NCBI GenBank assembly: GCA_947479935.1
Contig: CANKBG010000001.1
Location: 62,001-126,000, forward strand
Origin: Comamonadaceae bacterium
GTDB lineage: Bacteria; Pseudomonadota; Gammaproteobacteria; Burkholderiales; Burkholderiaceae_C
Direction of reading: 5' to 3'
DNA: 64,000 nucleotides
Numbering within the stretch: the first letter of the stretch is position 1; every line of letters begins with the position of its first letter. This document shows positions 33,084 through 42,107 of this stretch, piece after piece. The notes below the pieces were generated by a model. That model worked only from the letters and a program-made list of their open reading frames with translations. It made no database searches and was not told the DNA's origin. Made by a program: the position numbers and the translations under genes.

Positions 33084-34355
33084 TTAGCTCAGAAGGTCCA
33101 AAAGGGTGCGTGAAATAACTTGGGTCGCTTTCCGCAAATCTTCTAAATTGAGTCGTTCATCCGCGCGTTTGGCGTGGGATTCTAAAACTGTGCGTGGCCC
33201 CGCACCATAAATCACACCGGGAATGCCTTTTTCAACGTACAAACGCACGTCTGTGTATAGGGGGGTTCCCATGGCAGGAATGGGCTCGCCAAAAATCTCG
33301 CTGCCGTGCTTCTGAATGGCTTGAACCAACGGCGCATTGCCAGCCAGTGGTTTCATGGCATGGGCCATGAGAATGCGTTTGATCTCAATGCTGACCAAGG
33401 CATCAGATGGCCTGCCTTCGTTAAAGACATTTACAGCGTCTGCAATGACCTGCCGAATGTTGGCCTCCACCTGCTCTGGATTTTCTTCGGGAATCATGCG
33501 GCGATCGAGTTTGAAACTCACAGTGCCCGGCACCACATTGGTGTTGGTGCCGCCTTCAATTCTCCCCACGTTCAAGTAGGGGTGGTTAATGCCTTCTACT
33601 TGTGAGCTGATTTGTTTGTAAAGTTTGTTTTGTGCGTAAAGGCTGCTCAAAATTTGAACTGCAGCTTGGAGTGCATCAACACCTGTGTCGGGAATGGCTG
33701 CATGAGCCATCTTGCCGTGAACTGTGACTTCCATTTGCAAGCAACCATTGTGCGCGGTGACCACTTGATAGCTAAAGCCTGCTGCAATCATCAGGTCGGG
33801 CCGCGTATAGCCTTTGTCGAGTAACCAGCCAGGGCCTTTTTCGCCACCAAACTCTTCGTCATAGGTGAAATGCAATTCAACAATGCCTTTAAGAGGCAGA
33901 TTGTTTTTGGCTTGCATGGCTTCGACGGCACGCAGGGCAAATGTGAAGGTGGAAAAGTCGCATTTGCTCACGGCTGCAGCGCGGCCATACATGTGGCCGT
34001 TTTCAATTTCAGCGCCATAGGGAGGATGCGTCCAACCTTCTCCGGGTGGCACCACATCGCCATGCGCATTCAAGGCTATGGTTTTACCACCCGGCCCAAA
34101 AGGTCTGCGAACAATGAGGTTGGTCAGTGAGGTGAGTCCGTAGGCTTTGACTTCTGCTTCAGGTACCGGAAATTGTTCTGCCTTGTAGCCGATATTTTTC
34201 AGAAGCTCAGTGGTTTTTTCGGCATGAGGTGCATTGTTGCCAGGGGGAGTGTCGGTGGGCACTTGCACCAAGGCTTGCAGAAACTGAACTTGCTCATCAA
34301 AGTGGGCATCGATCCATTGATCGAGTTGTTGGTAAGTTGTTTGTTGAGTGGTCAT
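33084..34355 (-). CDS. M20-family metallohydrolase with a non-canonical metal site
   Basis: 423 residues, ArgE/DapE-like two-domain fold with lid domain (about 205-320). LNAHGDVVPPGEGW provides the HxD pair (His98, Asp100), and YDEEFGG provides the Glu-Glu pair (167-168); a late histidine is in VLESHAKR. The usual GRGxxDMKG motif with the bridging aspartate is replaced by GRAAAVSKCD (124-133), and the next usual acidic ligand region reads IAAGFSYQ. Such enzymes hydrolyse N-acyl or N-carbamoyl amino acids. It lies 12 bases downstream of the UraD-AllC fusion, so a role in ureide breakdown (ureidoglycine or ureidoglycolate, or an N-carbamoyl compound) is plausible. Confidence 0.85.
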   Translation of the reverse strand: MTTQQTTYQQLDQWIDAHFDEQVQFLQALVQVPTDTPPGNNAPHAEKTTELLKNIGYKAEQFPVPEAEVKAYGLTSLTNLIVRRPFGPGGKTIALNAHGDVVPPGEGWTHPPYGAEIENGHMYGRAAAVSKCDFSTFTFALRAVEAMQAKNNLPLKGIVELHFTYDEEFGGEKGPGWLLDKGYTRPDLMIAAGFSYQVVTAHNGCLQMEVTVHGKMAHAAIPDTGVDALQAAVQILSSLYAQNKLYKQISSQVEGINHPYLNVGRIEGGTNTNVVPGTVSFKLDRRMIPEENPEQVEANIRQVIADAVNVFNEGRPSDALVSIEIKRILMAHAMKPLAGNAPLVQAIQKHGSEIFGEPIPAMGTPLYTDVRLYVEKGIPGVIYGAGPRTVLESHAKRADERLNLEDLRKATQVISRTLLDLLS

Positions 34356-34367
34356 TGATATTTTAAA

Positions 34368-36131
34368 TTAAGCAAATTGGTGCAAGACATGCGAGAAGGC
34401 ATCAATGCAAAGCTGCATGTCGTCACTGGTCGAAGACTCCAAAGGGTTGTGGCTGATGCCACTGTTTTCGCCGCGTACAAAGAGCATGGCCTGGGGCATG
34501 ACTTCGTGCAGTTTCATGGCATCATGGCCCGCGCCACTGGGCATCACAAAGCAAGGCACGCCCATGTCTTTCAAGGCCTTTTCCCAGCGCGCTTGCCACT
34601 CAGGCGCGCTAGGGGCTGCTGGCGCTCTCAACGTTATTTCGCGGTGGCACACAAGTCCGCGCCGAGTGCAAATTTCATCCAATGCAATCAACACGTCTTT
34701 CTCTAAGGCGTCACGCTGAGGATCTGCAGGCGCGCGCATGTCCATGGAGAAAGTGCATTTGCCAGGCACCACATTGATCGATCCATTAGGCACTTGGAGT
34801 TGCCCAATGGTGGCCACAGAATCGCCGTCTGCAGCAGCGCGTTTTTCCATGTAGAGGGCCAACTCGGCCACTGCGCACGCGGCATCACGCCTGCGGTCCA
34901 TGGGGGTGGTGCCTGCATGACTGGCCATACCTATCATTTCGCAAACATAACGCACGCTGCCATTGATGGAGCTGACCACACCCAAGGGCAGGTTCAGTTC
35001 GTTGAGAACCGGGCCTTGTTCAATGTGCACTTCTACGAAGCCTACGTAGTCGGATGGCTTGCGTTGAATGTTGGGAATTTCTTTTTCATTCAAACCCGCT
35101 TGCTTCATGGCATCACGCATGGCAATGCCGTTGGCATCGACCTGCGAGAGCCAATCTGAATTGAACTGACCGACCAAGGCGCCAGAGCCTAAGAAGGTGG
35201 CCTTGTAGCGCTGGCCTTCTTCCTCTGCAAATGCCACCACTTCAAGACCAATGGGCAAGCGTTGCTGCGCTTTTGACAATGTTTGAACACAGGCAATGGG
35301 CACATAAATACCCAAACGCCCATCGTGTTTGCCGCCATTGCGAACGGTGTCGAAATGGCTACCAGTCATCAGGTATTTAGCACCGATCGTGCAAGGGTGA
35401 TAACGGCCGACCACATTGCCCACAGCATCAACAAAGACTTCGTCAAAGCCTGCCGATTTCATGGTGTTTTGAATGCTTTTTGAACAAGCCAAATGAGCTT
35501 CTGTGAGGTAGGTTACGGTCAGTTGACCCGCCTCCTTAAAACCGGGGTCGCTGAATTGAGACAAGTCTTCTTGCCAATCCCAAACTTGCTGACCCTGAAG
35601 CGGGTGGCAATTGGTTTTGTCGTTCAAACGAATTTCAACAATTCGGTGAATGTTGCGCAAGCATTCTTGTAGTTCAAATTCAGGGTGACCGCTGAGACGT
35701 CTTTCAAAAGTGGCCATGATTTGTTGCTTGTTCAAACCAAGTCCGCGTGGTCCTCTGACCGCCAGAATAAAGGGCCAACCAAACTTTTGGTTGTAGGCGG
35801 CATTCAGTCTTTGAATTTTTTCAAATTCAGCGGGGGTGCATTCTGTGAGGCCCGCTTTGCTTTGCTCGTGGGTCGATTCTGCGGTCAATTCTTTGCGTAC
35901 CATGGCTTTGCCTGCCAGTTCGGGGTGAGCACGGATCAGGCCAATTTGCGCATCTCTGCCTGCCTCTTTGAGCACCTGCGCCATGCAATGTTTCAGGTGC
36001 GCCCAAGACGCAAAAGGACGGTGCTTGAGCGCGCCCTTGGCAATCCAAGGCGAGTGTTCGTACAAGCCATCGAGCAATTGAATGGCTTCTTCAGGCGAAG
36101 CCGTATTGAGTTGTTCTAGGCTGAGTGTCAT
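34368..36131 (-). CDS. Fusion of OHCU decarboxylase (UraD) and allantoate amidohydrolase (AllC)
   Basis: About 587 residues. Residues 1-172 match UraD: LYEHSPWIA, IRAHPELAGKA, THEQSKAGL, LNAAYNQKFGWPFILAVRG; it decarboxylates OHCU to S-allantoin. Residues from about 185 match the Zn-dependent allantoate amidohydrolase/ureidopropionase family: TGSHFDTVRNGGKHDGRLGI (HxD and bridging Asp), FAEEEGQRYKATFLGS, HIEQGPVLN, SGAGHDAMKLHEVMP and SGISHNPLESS; it hydrolyses allantoate to ureidoglycine, CO2 and ammonia. The two reactions are not consecutive, since allantoinase (PuuE, next gene) acts between them. ATG 36131 overlaps the puuE stop as ATGA. Confidence 0.92.
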   Translation of the reverse strand: MTLSLEQLNTASPEEAIQLLDGLYEHSPWIAKGALKHRPFASWAHLKHCMAQVLKEAGRDAQIGLIRAHPELAGKAMVRKELTAESTHEQSKAGLTECTPAEFEKIQRLNAAYNQKFGWPFILAVRGPRGLGLNKQQIMATFERRLSGHPEFELQECLRNIHRIVEIRLNDKTNCHPLQGQQVWDWQEDLSQFSDPGFKEAGQLTVTYLTEAHLACSKSIQNTMKSAGFDEVFVDAVGNVVGRYHPCTIGAKYLMTGSHFDTVRNGGKHDGRLGIYVPIACVQTLSKAQQRLPIGLEVVAFAEEEGQRYKATFLGSGALVGQFNSDWLSQVDANGIAMRDAMKQAGLNEKEIPNIQRKPSDYVGFVEVHIEQGPVLNELNLPLGVVSSINGSVRYVCEMIGMASHAGTTPMDRRRDAACAVAELALYMEKRAAADGDSVATIGQLQVPNGSINVVPGKCTFSMDMRAPADPQRDALEKDVLIALDEICTRRGLVCHREITLRAPAAPSAPEWQARWEKALKDMGVPCFVMPSGAGHDAMKLHEVMPQAMLFVRGENSGISHNPLESSTSDDMQLCIDAFSHVLHQFA

Positions 36132-37084
36132 GGTGCGTAAGGGTGAGTGGTTTTCCAATGGCGCGCAATGTCTAAGCGCCGGCAGACCCAGACATGGTCA
36201 TGGGCTTGGATGTGGTCTAAAAATCTTTGAAGCGCGGTGATGCGCCCAGGTTTTCCTAGAAGCCTGCAGTGCATGCCGATGCTCATCATTTTGGGGCGGT
36301 TCAGGCCTTGTGGATTGCCTTCTTTGTAGAGTGCGTCAAAGCTGTCTTTCATGTATTGAAAAAATGGGTCGGCATGCGAATAGCCCTGTGGCAATGCAAA
36401 GCGCATGTCGTTGCAATCCAAGGTGTAGGGCACGATGAGTTGAGGCGTCACTTGGCCATCACTTTTTTCAACCTTCATCCAAAATGGCAGGTCGTCGCCA
36501 TAGTAGTCGCTGTCATATTCAAAGCCGCCAAAATCTGCAACCAAGCGGCGGGTTCGAGGGCTGTCGCGGCCGGTGTACCAACCCAAGGGTCTTTCTCCGC
36601 TGAGTTTTTGCATGATGGCCATGGCCTCGGCCATGTGCGCGCGTTCGGTGGCTTCATCGATGTTTTGATAGTGGATCCATTTCAAGCCATGGCACGCAAT
36701 GTCGTAGCCCAATTCTTGAAATGCAGCCAAGACTTCAGGACACTTTTGAAGTGCTGTGGCAACGCCAAAAACCGTTAAGGGTAATTTGCGTTTTTCAAAT
36801 TCACGCAGCAACCGCCATACCCCTGCGCGTGATCCGTATTCGTAAATACCTTCCATGCTGATGTGTCGATCGGGGTACGCGGCGGGGTTGAACATTTCAG
36901 ACAGAAATTGTTCCGAGCCCGCATCGCCGTGCAGAACTGAATTTTCGCCACCCTCTTCATAGTTCAAAACAAATTGAACTGCCACGCGGGCTTGGCTCGG
37001 CCATTGGGCGTGGGGTGGATTTCGGCCATAGCCTTTGAGATCTCGTGGGTAAGCAGCGGTAGCGTCGTAGACAGGTTGTTTCAT
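36128..37084 (-). CDS. puuE: Allantoinase PuuE (polysaccharide-deacetylase fold)
   Basis: 318 residues. It starts with YPRDLKGYGRNPPHAQWP and has VAVQFVLNYEEGGENSVLHGD, EYGSRAGVWRLLREFE, IACHGLKWIHYQNID and GWYTGRDSPRTRRLV, matching the PuuE allantoinases that open the hydantoin ring of allantoin without the amidohydrolase fold. It overlaps the upstream gntR stop and the downstream fusion gene by four bases each, so gntR-puuE-uraD/allC is one tightly coupled unit. Confidence 0.95.
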   Translation of the reverse strand: MKQPVYDATAAYPRDLKGYGRNPPHAQWPSQARVAVQFVLNYEEGGENSVLHGDAGSEQFLSEMFNPAAYPDRHISMEGIYEYGSRAGVWRLLREFEKRKLPLTVFGVATALQKCPEVLAAFQELGYDIACHGLKWIHYQNIDEATERAHMAEAMAIMQKLSGERPLGWYTGRDSPRTRRLVADFGGFEYDSDYYGDDLPFWMKVEKSDGQVTPQLIVPYTLDCNDMRFALPQGYSHADPFFQYMKDSFDALYKEGNPQGLNRPKMMSIGMHCRLLGKPGRITALQRFLDHIQAHDHVWVCRRLDIARHWKTTHPYAP

Positions 37085-37746
37085 AACAGCGCCATTGAAA
37101 TATCGTGGGTGGGAATTTTTTTGTCAAAGCTCAAACTGTGCTCGACAAAAATCAAATGTTCTTCCATGAGCCGCGCTGCAAGGTCTTCGTCTTTCTTGGC
37201 CATGGCGTCAACGATGGCTTCGTGCTCATCGGCCGAGTGCTGCGCTGCATTGCGCGACTGGTACATGAGCGTGATCAGGGCGCAGCGCGAGATGAGTTCG
37301 CCTAAACTTTGGGCCAAGACATGGTTGCCCATGAGTTCTGCAATGCGGACATGAAAATCGCCTAGCAATTCGGTTCGTCCGTGGACATCCTCTTGTGCTA
37401 CAGCCAGTTTTTCTTGCTTGGTGTGAGCTTTTAAGGCGCGAATTTTGGCAGGTGAGATGTTCCGCACAAATTCACGTGTCATCTGAACTTCAAGCATGCG
37501 TCGAACCGCAAAAACCTGTTTGGCTTCATCGGCAGAGGGCGCGGCCACAAATGCCCCCCGAGCGGGCTCCATTCGGATGAGCCTGTTTTGAGAAAGTTGA
37601 AAAAGAGCTTGCCTAACCAGCGTTCTGGAAACGCCAAAATGGTTGGCCAATTTTTGTTCAGCCAATTTGGAGCCAGGCATGAGTCGGTGTTCCACAATGG
37701 CTTTGGTCAATGCGCTCACAATGGCGTGGGTTGATGAGGTTTCCAT
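37081..37746 (-). CDS. GntR-family (FCD domain) regulator of purine catabolism
   Basis: 221 residues. An N-terminal winged helix (IVEHRLMPGSKLAEQKLANHFGVSRTLVRQALFQL, in short LAEQKLANHFGVSRTLVRQA) and a C-terminal FCD ligand domain with VRRMLEVQMTREF and metal-binding-type His positions in GDFHVRIAELMGNHVLAQ and SADEHEAIVDAM. It heads the operon puuE-uraD/allC-M20 and diverges from hiuH. A perfect 16-base palindrome in the divergent region, with near copies before puuD and the transporter, is its likely operator. The effector may be a pathway intermediate. Confidence 0.92.
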   Translation of the reverse strand: METSSTHAIVSALTKAIVEHRLMPGSKLAEQKLANHFGVSRTLVRQALFQLSQNRLIRMEPARGAFVAAPSADEAKQVFAVRRMLEVQMTREFVRNISPAKIRALKAHTKQEKLAVAQEDVHGRTELLGDFHVRIAELMGNHVLAQSLGELISRCALITLMYQSRNAAQHSADEHEAIVDAMAKKDEDLAARLMEEHLIFVEHSLSFDKKIPTHDISMALL

Positions 37747-37773
37747 GCGGAATCATGATAGCTTCAAATGCCA

Positions 37774-37789
37774 AAAGTGTATACACTTT
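37774..37789. promoter_or_regulatory. Perfect 16-bp palindrome, probable GntR operator
   Basis: AAAGTGTATACACTTT is its own reverse complement. It lies between the divergent gntR (start 37746) and hiuH (start 37819) genes, 27 and 29 bases from the two starts. The spacing suits autoregulation plus control of hiuH. Confidence 0.8.
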
Positions 37790-37818
37790 CAGTCGACCAA
37801 TTCAAGGAAAGATGCATC

Positions 37819-38172
37819 ATGGGTTTGAGTACACACGTTTTGGACACCATGCACGGCTGTCCCGCAGCGGGTATGCAGGTGAGCCTGTACACCACAGAGG
37901 GGCAATTTGCCACGCTGGTGAAAAGTTTCAAATTGAACGCTGATGGGCGCAACCCTGATGGACCGCTCTATGACAACGCAAGTTTGCTAAAGGGCACTTA
38001 CCGCTTGGTCTTTGATGTGGCGGGTTATTTCAAGGCCAAGGGAGTGAAACTGCCAGAGCCCTCGTTTTTGAATCAAGTGAGCTTGGATTTTGGGGTGGCT
38101 GATGTCACGCAGCACTACCACGTACCCCTCTTGGCAAGCCCTTGGAGCTATTCAACCTACCGCGGCTCTTGA
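37819..38172 (+). CDS. hiuH: 5-hydroxyisourate hydrolase (transthyretin-like)
   Basis: About 117 residues. It starts GLSTHVLDTMHGCPAAGMQVSLY, has the conserved His in STHVLDTMHG, RNPDGPLYDNASLLKGTYRLVFDVAGYF (in part GTYRLVFDVAGYF), QHYHVPLLASPWSYSTYRGS and ends in the diagnostic YRGS. It converts 5-hydroxyisourate, the product of urate oxidase, to OHCU. ATG 37819 has AAGGAAAG upstream; an in-frame start at 37768 would translate the operator. Confidence 0.95.
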   Translation: MGLSTHVLDTMHGCPAAGMQVSLYTTEGQFATLVKSFKLNADGRNPDGPLYDNASLLKGTYRLVFDVAGYFKAKGVKLPEPSFLNQVSLDFGVADVTQHYHVPLLASPWSYSTYRGS

Positions 38173-38263
38173 ATTCGCAATTATTTCTAGTTGAGGCGCC
38201 CCGTCTGAGGTGGTAACTCAATAAAATAAGTCTTTGTTCAGAACCCAAACCAACCCACTCCTT

Positions 38264-39748
38264 ATGAGCCAAGTGACCAATACAGTTCGTTTTGTGCTTG
38301 ACGGCAAAATCGTCGAAGCCCAAGGCGCGCGCCGCACCACCACCGTTTTAGATTACCTGCGCGAACAATTGCATCGCACGGGCACCAAGGAGGGTTGCGC
38401 TGAAGGCGATTGCGGGGCTTGTGTGATCATGGTGGGCTCATTGAACTCAGCGGGTCAAGGTGTTGACTACGTGCCCGTTAACAGTTGCATTCAGTTGTTA
38501 CCAACCCTCGATGGCAAGTCGGTCAAAACAGTTGAGAGTTTGAAAAAGGCCGATGGCACTTTGCATCCTGTGCAACAAGCCATGGTCAACTGCCATGGCT
38601 CTCAGTGCGGCTTTTGTACGCCTGGCATTGTCATGAGCTTGGTCAACTTGGTTCAGGTCAATCAATCACCTAAACGCCAAGATGTGAGTGATGCACTCAG
38701 TGGCAATCTTTGCCGTTGCACGGGTTATGCCCCTATTTTGGATGCCGCAGCAAAGGCTTGCGGCAACAAGGCTGCCTTAAAGCTAGACGATGCGGTTGAT
38801 GTGCCTTTGTTGAAAGAAATTCAACGCACGGCCACACCCACGCTCAGTTTGGACGGTGACATCATTGTTCAACCTGTGGTTCGAACACGCAAAGGCAATG
38901 AATTTGTATCGCCTGCCACTCTGGCTGAAGTGGCTGACTATTTGGTCAAGCACCCCACGTCTACATTGCTTGCGGGAAGCACTGAAGTAGGCTTGCAAGT
39001 GAACAAAAAATATTCACGCCCCAACCACATTGTTTATTTGGGCAACGTGGCCGAACTCAAGCTAGTCAAAGACACGCCTCAGGCTTGGCACATTGGCGCT
39101 GTGGTTTCGCTCACTGAAGTCGAAACATTGGTGGCCAAGGCGTACCCCGATTTTGCAGAGGTGCTGCGTCGTTTTGGCTCGCCCCCCATTCGCTCTACCG
39201 CCACACTGGCTGGCAATATTGCCAATGGCTCTCCCATTGGCGATTCCATGCCTTGCCTGATGGCCTTGGGCACCACACTCACACTGCGCCGTGGCGATAA
39301 AGCGCGCACCGTTTCTTTGGACAAGTTTTATACCGGTCAAAAACAAACTGTGTTGCAAGCCGGTGAGTTCATTGAAGCTGTTGTGTTGCCCAAGCCGCAA
39401 GCAGGCCAAGTGTTTCGTGCACACAAAGTCAGCAAGCGATTTGAACAAGACATTTCTGCCACTTGCGCAGCCATCACTTACACCTTGAAAGCTGGCAAGT
39501 TGAGCGGCGTTAAGTTGGCTTACAACGGCTTGGCACCTTCGCCATGCAGAGCGCCCAAACTCGAAGCTGTGTTGGAAGGCAAGGCGCCTACCGATGTGTC
39601 GTCATCTGACTTGGATGCAGCCATTGCCGCCAGTTTTGTGGCGCGCGATGGACTGCGAGCCACATGGGCCTACCGCGCATTGGTAGCCCGCAATTTGGTG
39701 ATCGATTTCATTGAAGAACAAACTCAAACAACCACGGAGGTGGCTTAA
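38264..39748 (+). CDS. xdhA: Xanthine dehydrogenase small subunit (XdhA)
   Basis: About 494 residues. Two [2Fe-2S] domains: CAEGDCGACVIMV with the later VNSCIQLLPTLDG, then CGFCTPGIVMS and GNLCRCTGYAPI. An FAD domain follows: LLAGSTEVGLQVNKKY and GSPPIRSTATLAGNIANGSPIGD. It passes electrons from the molybdenum subunit to NAD+. The start ATG 38264 is the first consistent with the ferredoxin domain. It is directly followed by xdhB. Confidence 0.96.
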   Translation: MSQVTNTVRFVLDGKIVEAQGARRTTTVLDYLREQLHRTGTKEGCAEGDCGACVIMVGSLNSAGQGVDYVPVNSCIQLLPTLDGKSVKTVESLKKADGTLHPVQQAMVNCHGSQCGFCTPGIVMSLVNLVQVNQSPKRQDVSDALSGNLCRCTGYAPILDAAAKACGNKAALKLDDAVDVPLLKEIQRTATPTLSLDGDIIVQPVVRTRKGNEFVSPATLAEVADYLVKHPTSTLLAGSTEVGLQVNKKYSRPNHIVYLGNVAELKLVKDTPQAWHIGAVVSLTEVETLVAKAYPDFAEVLRRFGSPPIRSTATLAGNIANGSPIGDSMPCLMALGTTLTLRRGDKARTVSLDKFYTGQKQTVLQAGEFIEAVVLPKPQAGQVFRAHKVSKRFEQDISATCAAITYTLKAGKLSGVKLAYNGLAPSPCRAPKLEAVLEGKAPTDVSSSDLDAAIAASFVARDGLRATWAYRALVARNLVIDFIEEQTQTTTEVA

Positions 39749-42103
39749 ATGAACGCGCCTATTTCTTTGCACAATTTGTTGCCCGTCTCGGGCATTCAGC
39801 AAGGCACCGATGTCATTCATGAGTCTGCGCATTTGCATGTAACAGGCGGCGCTACTTTCACCGACGACATGCCTGAGTTGGCGGGTACTTTGTATGCTGC
39901 CATCATTAAGTCGCCCGTAGCGCATGGCGAGCTCATTGGCGATGGCATTGACCGCGAAGCTATTTTGAAAGAGCACGGTGTCGTGGCGGTTTACACAGCC
40001 AAGGACATTCCCGGCGAAAACAATTGCGGCCCCATTGTTCACGACGATCCATTTTTAGCTGTTGGCAAGGTTGAATTTTTGGGCCAAGCGGTGGCTGTGG
40101 TGGTGGCACGCGAAATGTTGTATGCCCGCGAAGCGGCTCACAAAGCCAAAGTGTTGGTCAAAGAACTGCCTCCCATTTTGACCATTGACGAAGCCATGGC
40201 AGCGCAAAGTTTTGTCATGCCCGCCAAAGGCATCACGCGCGGCAATGCATCAGAGGCCATTGCGAAGGCCCCTCGCAAAGTGAAGGGCAGCACCGAAACC
40301 GGACAGCAAGAACAGTTTTACATGGAAGGCCAAATTACTTACGCGGTGCCGCGTGAAGATGGCCAACTCACTTTGTATTCGTCAACGCAACACCCTGATG
40401 GCAATCAGCGTGAGGCTGCTGCTGCCTTGAACTTGAGCACCAACGATGTTGAAGTGATTTGCAGACGCATGGGCGGTGGCTTTGGCGGCAAAGAAGGTAA
40501 TGCCAGCATTTTTAGCCAGAGCGCTGCGCTGGCTGCATTCAAATTGCAAAAGCCTGTTAAGTTGCGCGTGAACCGCGACGACGACATGATGATCACGGGC
40601 AAGCGCCACGATTTCCGCATTGATTACGAAGTGGGCTACGACGATGAAGGCCGTATTTTGGGCGCCGACATCACGCTCTTGTCGCGCTGTGGTTACAGCA
40701 CCGATTATTCAGGCCCCGTAAACGACCGTGCGTGTTTGCACATCGACAACTGCTACTACATTCCCAATTTAAAACTCATCAGCCACCGCTGTAAAACCAA
40801 CACCCAAAGCGCTACGGCTTTTCGTGGCTTTGGTGGCCCACAGGGCATGTTTGGCATTGAGACCATCATTGAACAAATTGCCAATGACATTGGCAAAGAT
40901 CCGTTAGATGTTCGCTTGCTCAACATCTATAAAGACCCCGCTGTTTCAGGCAATCCTGCCACCATGGTCACGCAATATGGTCAAACCATTGCCGATTGGG
41001 TGGGCGACAAGGTCATAGATCAAGTGGCTTCTGAGGCTCAGTACCGCAACCGCAGAGACAGCGTCAACGCGTTTAACAAATTGAACAAGCGCCGCAAGCG
41101 TGGTTTGGCTTTGGTGCCATTGAAGTTTGGCATCAGCTTTACGGCCACCATGCTCAACCAAGGCGGCGCCTTGCTCAACATTTACATGGACGGCTCTGTG
41201 AGTGTGAACCATGGTGGCACTGAAATGGGCCAGGGTCTCAACACCAAAATGGCACAAGTTTGTGCCGATGGTTTGGGTATTGACTTGTCCTATGTTCGCG
41301 TCACAGGCACCGACACGCAAAAGGTGCCCAATGCATCGGCCACTTCAGCGTCCAGCGGTGCAGACATCAACGGTGCCGCCATCATGAATGCCACAGCACA
41401 AATGCGAGCACGTCTGGCACCTGTGGTGGCCAACATGTTGGGCTGCCAAGAAAAGGATGTGAGCTTTGCCAATAACATGGCGCATGGGGGTGGCAAGTCT
41501 GTTCAGTGGACCGCAGTGGCCAAGCAGGCCTGGCTAGACCGCGTCGGCTTGTCTGTGGCGGGCTTTTACATGACGCCAGAAATTAAATACGACTTTGCCA
41601 CGCTCACAGGCCATGCGTTTTATTACTACTGCTATGGCGCTTCTGTCAGCGAAGTAGAAATTGACACACGTACGGGTGAATGGTGTTTGAAAGCGGTCGA
41701 TATTGTTCACGACGCAGGCAAAAGCATCAACCCTGCCATCGACAAAGGTCAAATTGAAGGTGGGTATGTGCAAGGTATGGGTTGGCTCACCATGGAAGAG
41801 TGCATTTGGGACAAGAAGGGCAAGTTCCTCACGCATGGCCCCAGCACCTACAAAATTCCAGTCGCAGGCGACATTCCAGAGCACTTTAAAGTCACCTTGT
41901 TTGACGGCAGCAATTTGAAACCCACACCGTTCAATTCGAAGGCGGTGGGAGAGCCCCCTTTGATGCTGGCCTTGTCTACTTTCTTTGCATTGCGCGATGC
42001 GGTAAGTGCCAGTGCAGACCACAAAACAGTGGTTCACATGAGCGCGCCGGCCACGCCCGAAAAGATTTTGATGAGCTGTGAAAAGGCAAAGGCTACAGTT
42101 TAG
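39749..42103 (+). CDS. xdhB: Xanthine dehydrogenase molybdenum-binding subunit (XdhB)
   Basis: 784 residues. It has the cofactor and substrate motifs of XDH: CRRMGGGFGGKEGN, the arginine-containing AFRGFGGPQGMFGIE, GGTEMGQGLNTKMAQV, ASATSASSGADINGAA and the catalytic glutamate in KAVGEPPLMLA. It hydroxylates hypoxanthine and xanthine to urate. It starts one base after the xdhA stop. xdhC follows only after an oppositely oriented lipoprotein gene. Confidence 0.96.
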   Translation: MNAPISLHNLLPVSGIQQGTDVIHESAHLHVTGGATFTDDMPELAGTLYAAIIKSPVAHGELIGDGIDREAILKEHGVVAVYTAKDIPGENNCGPIVHDDPFLAVGKVEFLGQAVAVVVAREMLYAREAAHKAKVLVKELPPILTIDEAMAAQSFVMPAKGITRGNASEAIAKAPRKVKGSTETGQQEQFYMEGQITYAVPREDGQLTLYSSTQHPDGNQREAAAALNLSTNDVEVICRRMGGGFGGKEGNASIFSQSAALAAFKLQKPVKLRVNRDDDMMITGKRHDFRIDYEVGYDDEGRILGADITLLSRCGYSTDYSGPVNDRACLHIDNCYYIPNLKLISHRCKTNTQSATAFRGFGGPQGMFGIETIIEQIANDIGKDPLDVRLLNIYKDPAVSGNPATMVTQYGQTIADWVGDKVIDQVASEAQYRNRRDSVNAFNKLNKRRKRGLALVPLKFGISFTATMLNQGGALLNIYMDGSVSVNHGGTEMGQGLNTKMAQVCADGLGIDLSYVRVTGTDTQKVPNASATSASSGADINGAAIMNATAQMRARLAPVVANMLGCQEKDVSFANNMAHGGGKSVQWTAVAKQAWLDRVGLSVAGFYMTPEIKYDFATLTGHAFYYYCYGASVSEVEIDTRTGEWCLKAVDIVHDAGKSINPAIDKGQIEGGYVQGMGWLTMEECIWDKKGKFLTHGPSTYKIPVAGDIPEHFKVTLFDGSNLKPTPFNSKAVGEPPLMLALSTFFALRDAVSASADHKTVVHMSAPATPEKILMSCEKAKATV

Positions 42104-42107
42104 AACT

